From Antedon mediterranea (Eukaryota; Echinodermata; Crinoidea; Comatulida; Antedonidae), in the NCBI RefSeq assembly GCF_964355755.1, contig NC_092671.1, forward strand, positions 24,133,070-24,197,069: DNA of 64,000 nucleotides, in the 5' to 3' direction. The translations under genes and the position numbers were made by a program. The notes below the pieces were generated by a model. The model worked only from the letters and a program-made list of their open reading frames with translations, did not search any database and was not told where the DNA came from. Positions 45,371 through 57,909 of the stretch are shown here, piece by piece; positions within the stretch are counted from its first letter, which is position 1, and every line of letters begins with the position of its first letter.

Positions 45371-47352
45371 TGAGAAGGGGTACGTATTGTAATATTTCTT
45401 CTCATTTAAAAGAGATTTTAAAATTTGTTTTGTATTATTATGTTGCCAGATAGTTGTTTTAGATAACTGAATGTTAATTATAAAAATTTAACTGCGAATT
45501 TATTAATAAATATGATTTATATGTCGTTACGGACGGGACATTTCTAACGTCGCGGACAGGACAACTTGTCCACATTAAAAAATTGTATAATTTTGCTATT
45601 AAAAAAATTTAAAAGTAAGTTTTTTACATTAATGTAATCTTTTATTTACAAATCAAAATATAATTCAACCTTTGAAACACTGATTAAAAGTTTATGTCAA
45701 GTGAAAATATTAAAATTCATAAATATGAAATATTATTTATAAAATTAATTAAGAAAAGCAATATTGTAAAATGTTATCAAAATATTTATTTACACTAATA
45801 TAAAAGTTATGCTTGGCATATTACACAAGACTTCAAGATATTAACACATTTAAGGCGAATCTTTAAAAATTGGCGTTGGCGTTTGACGTCTGAATTTGTT
45901 AGTGGATCCAAAATGCATCTGAAATTTTCTTCTATCCTTGCTTGGATTTAATAACTGTAGGCCTACTTCTATTAAAATTCAATCTTAATTATTTAGTATC
46001 TGATTTATAAAAGGTTCTTGGTTGAAAATTCACCAAAGAATGAAATCTACAAAGCGATGACTGCACCCAATACTCCAATTCATACTGGTCATGTTGTTTT
46101 GGATTTAGGTATTGTTCTTTTGTGGATTGTTATCTTAAATACAGACCACAATGTTTTGTGATTAATAAACAACAGTTAACACCTTTGTACAGTACTTCTC
46201 AGCCTACAGTACAAAAACACTTTTTAATTCTCACAATATTGTCATCACATCCATAAAAAAATGTCCCATCCGTAACATTCAGTAAATTTTGATAGTAATG
46301 TTTTTTTAATAAAAAAATACAAGTTAAAAAAAAACTTGTTTAAATCTATTGCAATTTAATATCCTTAGGAGTTGGAAATTAAGACTTCAAATTAGGAATT
46401 AAATAACAATTTTAAAGCCATATTAATTCAATAAACACAAGTGGAAAAAAACCCAAGTAACAATTATGAATTTTGAAATGCAAGTATGAAATAACAATTT
46501 TAATAAAATACTTTACTATGAATAATTGGAGCTTACTTTAAAAAAAAGTAACTGCAGTATATCTATGGGCAAAAATGTTAACAGGATGTATGGTTTTATG
46601 AAATAAAAGGATTTAAATGATATGTCCCATCCTTAACAAAAATGTCTGTCCCGTGCCTACAAAAAATATCATCAATATATTTTTGAATATGATATTTTCA
46701 CCAAAAGTTTCAAAATATTTATTTATAATGTATTGCATAGTTTTAAAAGGAGAAAACAAAATATTAAATTGTGGTATAAATACTTTTAACTAAAATTTAA
46801 AAAACACCATAAAACTACTATTAAAATGTCGTGGATGAGATAATTATGAATTTTGAAATGTATATATGACATTTAATAAACAAAATATGTGTTATAAAAT
46901 GCTTGAATATGTACAATAGGGACATAGAGTAACTATATCTGGCAAAAAAATGTTCAAAAGATGCATGGTTTGTGAAATAATTAGGATTTAAATGATACGT
47001 CCCGTTCGTAACAAAAATGTCCCGATCGTAACATTGTAACAATATATTTTTTAAATATGATATTTTCATCAAAATATAAAATTTTCAAAAAATGTGTTCA
47101 TAATATAATGAGATATAGTCCTCATGAGAAGAAAATGAAATATCAAGATTTTTGCATCATTACTTTTAAAATAAATGTAAAAAAACCACCTAAAACGTCG
47201 CGGACGGGACATTTATGAATTTGAAATGGATGTATGAAATTAATAAACAACAAAATTTTAATTAAATACTTGATTATGTATTATTGAGACATAAAGTAAT
47301 GTAAAGATGCATAGTTTATGAAATAAATAGGATTAAAAATGTTCGTCCGTAA
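45187..47352. mobile_element. possible element with TTACGGACG ends
   Basis: Left border TTACGGACGGCACATTTTT and, inverted at the right, TTACGGACGAACATTTTT. The left border falls inside the LINE coding near 45186. No clear target duplication, so the borders are tentative. The interior has the motif repeats described at 46450. Confidence 0.4.
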
Positions 47353-47360
47353 TGCCAAAT
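46450..47360. repeat. ~370-bp tandem repeat with GTCCCGTCCGTAAC-type motifs
   Basis: Three diverged units. 'attatgaattttgaaatg' recurs at 46465, 46842 and 47212, and 'atgatacgtcccgttcgtaac' at 46617, 46993 and 47337. Each unit has the motif in one orientation near its end; the inverted form (CGTCGCGGACGGGACATTT) opens units 2 and 3. Confidence 0.75.
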
Positions 47361-47755
47361 ATGACTTTTTCATATTTAATATTCAATAACTTCAAAAATC
47401 AATATCATCAGAGAAATAAAAAAAATGTTATTTAATAAACTTCAACATGTCTACTTTGAGAAATGGCCAAGAGTTACATCAAAATCAGTAAATGAAATTT
47501 TTTAACCCACAGACCAAATACTGTGGAATGCCCCAGCACCAAAAATTATGTTACGACTCTAGTTCTCAAGCCCTGCAGGATCTTAAATCTGTAGCCTACA
47601 GTATGTTAAAATTGTTTTTATGTTTTTATCAAGGGAAAATTGTCTCTATGGTTTTTATACCACCTTTGTTAATTTTAAGAATAATGTATGGTCTTGCACG
47701 AAAAACACCTTTTGGTGATCAAACTCTCCGTGTGAAATAAAGCATTTATTATTAT

Positions 47756-48320
47756 TTGCTAACGCGCTATGAATTGTCAATTCCGGCCAACTACTACAGA
47801 TCCTACTGATGAGTAGGCATGTGTTTTTTTCATAGTGGACTTCCCCTTGACATTCGTAATTAACGCAAAAATTGTTTTTTTCGCATATGTTTACCAGTGG
47901 AAAAAGTAGGCTACGATCGTGTTGTTTGCTAACGCGCTATAAAGTGTCCTTCCTGGCCAACTACTACAGAGTACAGAGTTGTCCTACTGATGAGTAGGCC
48001 TAGTTTTGTTTCATCTGGGACTTCTTCCTGACATTCATATTTCAACGCAAAAACATTTTCTTATCGCAAATGTACTGGCGTAAAAAGTAGGCTACGATCG
48101 TTTTACTGTTTGCTAGCGTGCTATGAAGTTTTGTTTCCAAGTTGTCCTACTGATGAGTGAGCTTAGGACTATTTCTTTTTCATTGGTGACTGTCCCCTGA
48201 CGTTCGTAATGAACGCAAAAAATGCATCTTATTGCGTATGTTTACGACGGAAAAGGTAGGCTACGACAGTTTTGCTGATTGCTAGCGTGCTATAAGTGTT
48301 GTTTATGGCCAAACTAGAGG
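47756..48320. repeat. ~175-bp tandem repeat, three units plus part
   Basis: Units start at about 47756, 47925, 48109 and 48278 with TTTGCTAACGCGCTAT. Each of the first three holds a hairpin CCTACTGATGAGTAGG (or a variant) and GAACGCAAAAA. Spacing is 169-184 bp. Confidence 0.85.
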
Positions 48321-49765
48321 TGTCATTCAACATGAATGTTATGTGCGAGTTAATAATTTTATCTTACAGGTTTCAATGAATTAATAATGTGTTCTCCTAG
48401 AAAATCATTTTAAAAATGTTCTTTTGTTTTATTGAATATTGTGCTAGTTTTTTAAAAGATTGGCATGCAAATGTTGAAATAATTTATTAGTTAAACAAGT
48501 AGACGCGTCTATTGCATATTTTTTAATCGCAGTTAATTACGAAACTCGTTCTATACCTGCAAGTGGATACCAGCTTAATGACGTTTATGCAATATAAATA
48601 AAGGAATATGATGCATGATGATTTTTACATTCCGCCACTCTGACGTGAGCATGTTTTTAGGATAATACAATATATAGATAACTGATAATATGCCGTTATA
48701 AATCAATCTACCGGGCCTACCTACAGTAGGCGTATGATGTACAATGATGATATATGCGAGAATAATCATGGATGGATAATAAAGGTGGACACGATTCTCT
48801 GCACTGCACTGATTTTTAAACATTTATATTAATATTACTAATGGCGTATGTGAGAGACCGAGTTAAACATTAACATTAAATGATTATAAAAATATAGAAA
48901 TAAAAGATATTCAAATTAAAAACTATGGTATCGCCGACGTATATACGTATATACAGTAAATCGTTTCACATGTGCAGGAGGCTGGATATACGGCCTAGAA
49001 TTCACACGGTCTCAAATTTCACCCTCCCCCACACTTATAAATATTCATTTATAAACATAACCCATAAACCAATCAAAATAATTGGCTCACTGAACTGTAA
49101 AATTACATAGCTGCTTCAATCAGTTTACCGCGATACTTTCATTAAAAAAAACGTTATTTTGCAAGTCATGGTACTGTAGGTTCAAAATTTGAATTTGTCT
49201 TAATTACGCAAATTTACCTAATCAGTATGGGTCACGTTCAAACCCCCAAAAATCAAAATTTAAAGAGATATACTTGTAATTTATGATTTATAATATGGTC
49301 TTTGATAACTGACCAAACAAAAATAATTTGTTTGTCTTATGTTTACGTCATCAAACGCTTGTAGAGGAGGGTGAGCGAATACTAGGTCACGCTTACACGT
49401 GGGTTCAGAATTCACCCTGTTAGTGGTGTAGTGAAAACCCATTTATGTAATAATGGGTCAATCCGAGGTGCCGTAGCGGTCTCTTTGAACGCATGACGAA
49501 ATGGAATGGACGTAAATCGTGACTATACTGTATTAAATATCAGCCCTACGCACGTTCCCTGGTACACTAGCCTAAAGCCAGCAGCAGGGTTTCCTGTGTA
49601 AGCTTCCCGGCATAGACTGAGCGGTATAAGCCAGTTCTACGGTAATATAGGCCTATATATATAGTTTAATAAGCCTCATTGCTACTATAACAAGGTACGA
49701 GCCACAAGGGGCCAAGCTCAACCCTACTACTAGCCTAGCTAGTACTAAGGGACTGCTCACAGGGT
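48321..49765. other. no gene visible
   Basis: Non-coding, AT-rich, with no repeat boundary I can place. Short frames lack any motif. Confidence 0.5.
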
Positions 49766-49769
49766 GGGT

Positions 49770-52093
49770 GTCACGAAATCTAAGACTCCTAAGACCTAAG
49801 ATCACAAAAGCTAAGACCCAAGATTACAAATTCCAAGATATACTGCAGCTTAAAAACAATACTTGTTTATCCATACATAATTTTAAACATAGTAGATTTC
49901 ATTTATTACTATAAATATAATTAAATACTACCGCAAAACAGACATAAATTCACATTATTTTCGCCCGTTGAGTAATGTATATTTTTTCTTTACAACAAAC
50001 AAACTTGACGGGTTGTTTGTTGGTATATATTTACTCCATTGTGTTGGTTCAGAGGATATTTTTCTTTCGCACTTGCCTTTCTTGTATTTTGACTCCAAAT
50101 TTGTTAAGTAACTATATCCTGAATACCACACTTTAAAATTAGGACTTTCAGAAGGAGAAACACATAAAAACAAATAAGTAAATCCTTTAAATTAATGATT
50201 TTACAGACACGTTTCTTTGTATACTGTAACTCCTCCCCATGCTAAATGTTTTTGTTTCTATGGAGCACCAAAAGAGCAACAATAATAGTACAAGTATAAA
50301 AACAGAAAGAAAACGAAACAAAAAAACTTGATTGATTTTTAAATTAAAATTTATTTTCGAGTATTTATTTCTACTTACTAGCATGGTTATACAGTCAACT
50401 CTCCCAATACCACACACCCTTGGGCGGGCATATATTTTCCGGTTTTTCGAAAGTCCGGTTTCCTGTAAACATATTTTTAAAGTCATCACGTTGTCACTGA
50501 AAATGCTTTGAATCACCGGTCCGAACGCTGCCCGGCGGTACAGTCTCCTAGCGTAGGGAAGGCCTAGGGCTAGACTATGATTGTGTCAATCTAGTTTTAA
50601 TTAAATAAATACTGATAGGCCTAGGCCTACTTTATTAATATTAAGCTAATTAAATTTACCTTTTTTAAAAGTTACATTATTTACTGTACCAATAAAACAT
50701 GTTACAATAGTAAATTATTGTTTCTCAATGTGTTTTTAACGGCAAAAAGGCCTACGTATCATGTACGTACGGTGAACATAATTACGGTCTGTTTATTGTT
50801 TTTCGTGAGCAGCAGCAGCATGGGTGAAAGGGCTTTGATTGATGCGCATGTGCAGAGGTGTCATAATCAAATAAAAACGCCCACACCAGCCTAGACCACA
50901 TGTTTTTTAAGCTCCTTTATTTTAACGTAATTTGATAGCAATGATGAAAATTGATTAGGTAAACGAGCCAAACAATAATGACACAATAACTAATTGGTAA
51001 CATTTCAAAGTTTCTTAACACTAGTTAAGTCAAGTTCATTCCGTTTACGTTTTGCCATAATGATTTCCAAATTTAGTGAAACATTCCTTTTTAAAGTCCT
51101 ATTGCAATTGTGAATTTAACAATAATTTAAACAAAACAAAGACACAAAGTGGAATGTAAATTGAACTTTATTAAAAAACAATTCATATGCTAAAAAACAG
51201 GGAGTTGTTAACAACTCCCTGCTAAAAACAATAGACATTAATTAAGACATAGCGCTTCGATGTGAAAAAGCCCACCGCAGTTCGATACGCAACAAAGCAA
51301 TTGCCGCCTCGTGGGTTAACAATGAACTGACCTGTCGATCACAGTGTAGCGCTCCATGGCAACATTATTTGATCGTACCGCGAAACGTCGCGCACTTCAT
51401 GCATGGCCGGTGAGGGTATGGTTAAAAGCTATCGTTGTGAATGTATTGAATCCGAGTCAGCGACGACGATGTTACGTTGTTTTCGTAAATATTTGGAGTT
51501 TTTTAACTGTCAGTCCGGTTTTCAGACGCTAATTTTCGTGTTTTGTACTTCATAATTTGTCCGGATTCCGGAATTGGGTATTCCGGTTTTCATAATAAAT
51601 TACAGTACATTTAGAATAGGGACAAATTGGGCCCTCCAAAAAAGTCCGGTTTTTCGTGAATTCCGGTTTTGGGAGAGTCCGGTATTGGGAGAGTTGACTG
51701 TACTATTATCATTACAATTTTAATTTTACATTGTTCCATCCACACTGTAGATGGACTCCACAGAGTTTTCAGCCCTCTATATAATTTTTGCTCTTTTGAC
51801 GTTCCATAGAAACAAAATTATTGAACATAGGGTAGGCCTACCTAGTCATGCAAAATTCAGTATGTGTGCGAGAAAACGTCTGTAAAGTCATCAATTTAAA
51901 AATGTATTTGTTACTTTTATGTGATCCTTTTTAATAAATAAAAGTGCTAATTCTAAGGTGTGGTATTCAGAATAAATGTTGGAGTTAAAATACAAGGCAG
52001 GTGCGAAAGATAAATATTTGTAATCTTAGGTCTTGGGGGTTAGCATTTGTGATCTTAGCTTTCGTGGTCTTAGGTTTCGTGACACCCCTCACA
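49770..52093. mobile_element. inverted-repeat element, copy 2 of the palindromic family, with added outer arms
   Basis: Outer ends GGTGTCACGAAATCTAAGAC and the complement near 52083. Both arms carry 'aagatcacaaaagctaag'-type repeats, then the 260-bp arms shared with 35596-36440. A 1.3-kb pogo-like element sits in the centre. The target duplication is unclear. Confidence 0.65.
50392..51700. mobile_element. pogo/Tigger-like element, TA target
   Basis: TIR CAGTCAACTCTCCCAATACC and its complement, with TA at 50390-50391 and 51701-51702. Subterminal copies of GTCCGGTTTTTCG occur in both ends. No DDE frame, so non-autonomous. The ends recall Tc1/mariner-pogo elements, which start CAGT. Confidence 0.8.
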
Positions 52094-52154
52094 TACATGG
52101 TGGGTCATGTGAAAGGTTTGTTTCACATGACCCACCATGTATGTGAGGGGTGTC
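52081..52154. repeat. perfect 33-bp-arm palindrome
   Basis: GACACCCCTCACATACATGG... is followed after a short spacer by its full complement. The left arm begins in the end of the 49770-52093 element. The spacer and start of the right arm match the nearby LINE. Confidence 0.9.
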
Positions 52155-52609
52155 AAGGTTTACATACACAACGGAATTAAGGTACGTTTAGTCCTCCTAT
52201 GCTAGCCTGTGTGTTTATCACTACCAGCAGCCAGACATTGGAGTAGACTGTTGGTACTCTTCTGTGTATAATAGTTAATACTACTCGACTACCAGGGGGC
52301 AAGAGTCCTGTCTAGAAGGTAAGCTACTGTAGTACGCCTTGTGTAATAACTGTAGTAGCTTGGCACCCTCGGCCGATTCACAACAGTGGCATTATATACT
52401 TTTGTACTGGTTTTGAGTGATTAGATGCTTCTTAGCAGTCTTAATCAGTAAAACAGTTTTTATCTAATTAATAGCTATAAATATTTTTAAAATGAAATAA
52501 ATATAAAAATTAAATATTAACTAGGCCTATTTTATCTTTTTTATTACAGATTTTATTTCCAAAAATTAAATCAAGATCAGTAAAATAAATTACTGTAGGC
52601 CTAGGGTTT

Positions 52610-55382
52610 AAGTAAAAGAATTATAAGTTTGACTTAATATACTAATAAAACCATTTTTTTAAACATTTACTCTACTAAAAGGAATATGAAAAGTAGGATT
52701 TCTTCTAAGACAACGACTAGGGACTTTAAGATAAAAATTACTAACTAAGTTACAGTCAAATAAAGAATTAACACATTTATACAAAAAAACAAGATAAAAA
52801 AATTCTGGTTGTGGCTTATCTAGCGTAAAAAACGGTTGTGCAGACGCTGAATGCGCGTAGACTGAGTTTTCGAAATAGAATTAAAAATAAAAAAATAATT
52901 GAATAATAAAGGTGGATTTTGGTTTGCCTGTCAAAATGTTTACAATTACACCACATCAGCCCAAGCAGTCTATTGCACTTGCCAACAAGATAATCAATAT
53001 GAAAAGAAAAACAAAGCCCGGAACTATCAATAAAAACACCAAGATCTTTTTGTGATTGCACCCTATTAATGGGATTGTCATTAATTAAATAATTATGAAA
53101 TAAAATGTTCTTTTTCAAAGTAATAGTTAAGATATTGCACTTTACTGGATTGAAGGACATACCCCATAAAGCTACCCAAGAACATAATTTGTCTAAGTCC
53201 ACCTGAAGTCTGTCAGCATCCTCAACACTACCGATAATTTTGTATAGCTTAACATCATCAGCAAACATAAGACATCTGTGGGTAAAGAGTTTTGGGATAT
53301 CATTGACAAAAAGATTGAAAAGGAGAGGACCAAGAATTGATCCCTGAGGGACACCGAAATGAATAGGAAGCCATTCAGAGGATATACCTTCAATGACCAC
53401 TGTCTGGAACCTACCATTAAGATAACTACAAAACCAGGAGATAAAATCATTATGAAAACCAAAACGTTTTAATAAGAGTAAATTATGAGGAACAAAATCG
53501 AACGCCTTAGAAAAGTCTGTGTAAATAATATCACATCGCTTCCTGTCATCAATAGCTTCGTAGATGGTGGTCAAAAGGGTGGCAAGGTTTGTTTCACATG
53601 ACCCACTAGTCACAAAGCCATGCTAACAGGAAGCAATGGCAGGAGAAACATGAGTCGAAATATGGTTAAAAACAATTTTTTCAAACAATTTAGAAATGGT
53701 AGGCAACAGAGAGGTAGGTCTATAGTTAGAAATCAATTTCTTGGTCATCCCCCCCCCCCCCTCTTATGAATAGGAACAATATTGGAACGTTTCCAAACGG
53801 AAGGAAATTTTCCGGTTTGAAGAGATCTTTGAAGAGGAAAGAAATAGGAATAGATAGAGGACGGGAACAGACTTTAAGAACATAGTTACTGAGATTATCA
53901 CATCCAGATGCCTTATGAGTCTGAATGGATGACAGAAACGAGTTAACAATTTCAGATTGAATAATTGGAGCATTGAGAATGCCGACAGAAGCTTTAGGCA
54001 GACGTTGGTGTTCATCAGTGACAGAAGGTCCAGATCTAAAAACTGAATGAAAATAACTGTTAAATAAAGCAGCCTTATCATTTGTTGTCTCCGCGACCTT
54101 GTGCCCATGCGACATAACCGAAGGATAAGAAGACGATTTAGTTTAGGTCTTTATCCACGACCAGAAGCGTTTGGGATTTGCCTTAAGATTCCCAGAAAGT
54201 GATTGCATATAACTTTTATATTTAAGTTTCATAAGGACTTCAAATTCTTTTCTTGCAACGGAAAAAGCATGTTTTGATTCATGTGTATTAAGTCGTTCAG
54301 AGATACGAAAACATTTCTCTTTGTTTTTGAGAGAGACTCTAACTTCATTATCAAACCATGGCGGCATTTTTCTATTGTCTAACAATAGGCACAAGATCAC
54401 GGAGAGCAGCATCAACTAAATCATAAAAAAGGGAAACACTATCGTTAATATCATTGCACATATGGATTAAATCAAAAGGTATAAAATTAAAAGCATTTAA
54501 AAGATCATCATTATTTACAGCCTTGAAACAATATAGTTGTCTTGAATCTCTAGAAAAGTGTTTTTGAATTGAAATTTTAAGAATAAATGAAATTGAAGAA
54601 TGATCAGATTCAAAAATATTCTGACCAGCAGAAATATCCGATATTAAATCAATTGAATTATTACACAAAATTAAATCTAAGACGTTATTATTGCACGTTG
54701 GATTGACATTTCAGTGCACTGAAACAAATTATGTCCATTAATAAAACAGTCAATAAAAAGTTCACCCAATGAGTTAGCAGGTGCAGTTCCAGATCCATCA
54801 TTGGTCCACGTAATTTCAGAAAGTTTTAGATCTCCAATAAGATCAACAATATGATGCCCTGACTACATGGCTGATGCATCTTCAACTGATTGCGCTAGTT
54901 GCAACATGACATCTCTTCCGATGTTGGGTGGCGTGTAAATAACAGCAACCAGCACTCGTTTTGTCTTAGCTTAATTTCAACCCAGAGGATTTCAATATTT
55001 GGTTTTTCAAGGTGCTCCAGACGTCGAGATTAGAAGCTAGGAAAAGAACACCACCACCTCTTCTGCCATTGTTCCTGTCCCTTCTATGAATTGTAAAACC
55101 ATCACAGTAAAGTTCTGAGTCAAGAACCGTTGAATTTAGCCAAGTCTCGGTAAATGCAACAAAGTCAAACGTATTATTAATGAGGTGCACATTCAGTTCA
55201 GAATGATATGTGTCCACCTTGTTTTTCAGGTTTCTAATATTTTGGTAATAAAATGTTGGATTATTACTGTTGTTACTTGTGTTTGTGTTATCACTAGCCC
55301 TGTCCTTGTTTTCCTCTGCTGGGCCTGGATTTTGTTCAATATATTATCACCGCATAAGGAAAGTTCCGGCTGAAAACTTGAT
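52610..55382 (-). pseudogene. CR1-like 2A LINE, copy 2 (5' truncated)
   Basis: Inverted relative of 27824-31210 with high similarity. Truncated at 55382, within the sequence just before the 2A motif; a 2-nt insertion disrupts the 2A frame (LCGD, then shifted). Endonuclease parts are in several frames (55217-54966, 54668-54372) and the RT in 53613-52816, with [23 protein letters not shown] and FADD. A run of C replaces part of the sequence at 53750-53761. It lacks the extra A that breaks copy 1 near 29693 but has many other defects. Confidence 0.9.
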
Positions 55383-55600
55383 GTAATTTATTATTTATTC
55401 ACAACTATTAATTATTTTTTATGTTATTAGTACCTTTAATATATTCTTTCAAAGTTACAATCGTTTATTTTATAATTCCCTAAGCTATTTCATCACTAGC
55501 CATCACAACAATGAATGACCTCTTGACCCATGTGGAAAATTTCACGTCTTTAGCGCAAACTAAAGAAAGGGGGTACCCTCCACTTACATGTAGGTAAGTC

Positions 55601-57170
55601 CAGCGGCGTATCCAGGATTTTGAAGTTGGCGGGGCCGGGAATTTGCCGACAAAATTAGTGTCATTATCTGTACATATACCTGATCAATATATGTTCTAGG
55701 ATTGCATAGTCATATTGTCTTTTATATAACACCAAAATAAATTCCTGTCATTTGATTGGACAATTGTGGGTCACATGGCGTGCAATAGTACGCACTTTTT
55801 TAAACATTTTTGTGTATGAACAAAAAAACGTTTCGCGGATGAAAACAAATCTAGTATACAAAAAGTACTGTGAAATACAACAGCGCCACCTGTTGTCCTG
55901 CCTCTGTTTGTAAACACCACCGCGAGATATGCAACAGCAGCAGATTTTTGTGTACGATTTGGAGATATATATGTACTAATTTCATTCAAAAAGACATTTA
56001 AATTAGCTTTAGATCGCTTTTAGGAGTTTGATTAATTAATGGGGACATCCCTACAAGACGTGGAATTGTTGGAAAAACCATAATTAGCCTAGATAAGTTC
56101 CAATTGTCTGTCGAAGTTTTGCCTTTCAGCCAAGCTAGTACAACTACCAGGTCTAGCCTAGCTAGGCCTGTTAGTATTAGGCTAAGCCTAGGCGATTTAG
56201 CCTTGCTAGGCCTAGGATTGTTTGGTCGTTGGTTGACATAATTAACACTAAAGTAGGTGTGTTTATAAAATCCATATAAATATAACATTTAATATAATAT
56301 TAAAAACCAATGTGAATGAAATGTAGGCCTCTTGGCTAGGGCTACCTTTTATTTGATTCAAATGACAGGAATCTATAAAATTAGATGTTTATAAAAGTTA
56401 AAACAAATAATGAATGTTTTATATTCGTGTAATGGTACAAATAATGGCATTTGGTGAATGACGAAAGGTTATATCAACTCGGCGTTGCCTCGTTGATATA
56501 ACCTTTCATCATTCACCTCATGCCGTTATTTGTACCATTACACTCATAAACATTAATTATTGTATAATATGGGATAACGATGCAAAATTAAAACCAAACC
56601 AACATTATCTGTTAGTATGTTGTATTCATACTGTATTATAATAAAGAAAGAATTATGAAAATCTGACTTGTAGTTTTAGAAATATAGGGTCGAAAACATT
56701 GCCGAAAATGATCGTTATGGTATGTGCTTTTTCTTTAAAAAATTTGAATAATAAAGGCCTCATATCGAGAAAAAAAAATGGTTTTTGGCACTTTATAATA
56801 TATCTTAGAGAAAAAAGCACATGGCATGTGGAAGTATATAATTTTAGCGTAGGAAGACATACAAATCCATCCCAGGTCATGAGAGGCTCAACTGCAAAAA
56901 CAAGGTTGAATGAATAGGGTAAGGTCACCGGACCGTTCAAAGCTAGACTTTTGAGTAAACAATCTAGTGCGTACGGCCGTACATACGTGCTACTGTAGAT
57001 GATTTTTTACGTGTTTGGTTAGATGTAATAAAAATAAAAAATTATGTTTACAGTTTAATTATTGTCAGAATAATAGTTTATTCTTATTTGCCTAACTTAA
57101 TTTTTTCTCCCGCCACCTTTATTTGCCGACGGACGCGATGATGTGCCGACGGACACTAGATACGCCACTG
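55601..57170. mobile_element. hAT element, non-autonomous, perfect 8-bp TSD
   Basis: Duplication GGTAAGTC at 55593-55600 and 57171-57178. Ends CAGCGGCGTATCCAG and, inverted, CAGTGGCGTATCTAG. TTTGCCGAC occurs near both ends. No transposase. It contains a 120-bp palindrome (56428-56546). Confidence 0.9.
56428..56546. repeat. 120-bp palindrome (MITE-like)
   Basis: Arms of about 54 bp run from GTGTAATGGTACAAATAATG to its complement with a few mismatches; the centre is near CGGCGTTGCCTCG. It is probably a small MITE inserted in the hAT element. Confidence 0.85.
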
Positions 57171-57844
57171 GGTAAGTCACATAGTGACGTGATACTGTAT
57201 ACCTACAAACTGCATTTTACAATACCTCAATAAATAAAATATCTTATGGACTAGTCCATTTTAGGATTGTCTTACTATTATGGAATGCAGAAGAAAAACC
57301 AGCTAATTGGACCAGCCATGTGGCCTGATCTAATTAGCGGTAGGTTGGTTTTTAATTAATATTTTTTCATTATTGTCACTTTAAATATGTAATTGTAAAC
57401 ATATTTTCAATTAATTTTAAACTTAATAAACAAATAAATATGAATTGTTTGTGTTTTATTTATGCTTTTAAACACCGCGATCTTGTTTACGTTTAAAAGT
57501 TGAACATTCTCAGTCACGTGACCAGACTCGAGCGGCGTATCAATTAAAAGCATTACCGCAAATTGGGCACTGTAAACTGGTGCACAGTTACCGCTGTGGT
57601 ACATCGGCCGTCCTTAGATATTAACGAATTATTATTAATTAAGTGGCCATTGTTTATTTTTTTATGTATTTTAATAAAGTTAAAGGATATACATTATTAA
57701 TAATTGACAATTGTTGTATTCACTTGCAACTATAACACATTTAACGTAATAATGATTTTACCTTTACCTAACCGCAAATTGGTACATCTACCCTAGTATT
57801 TATCAAGTACATGCAAGGTATATTTTATGAGCACATAAGTTTTC

Positions 57845-57846
<2 letters not shown>

Positions 57847-57906
<60 letters not shown>
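57847..57906. repeat. ATT microsatellite (3' tail of the LINE)
   Basis: About 20 ATT units. On the minus strand it is (AAT)n directly after the LINE 3' end, as in CR1/L2-type tails. Confidence 0.85.

Positions 57907-57909
<3 letters not shown>

Noticed and set aside
47800-48160. CTACTGATGAGTAGG as a hammerhead core
   Set aside because: CTGATGAG is present, but no GAAA follows a stem II and no cleavage triplet is placed. It is a simple hairpin.
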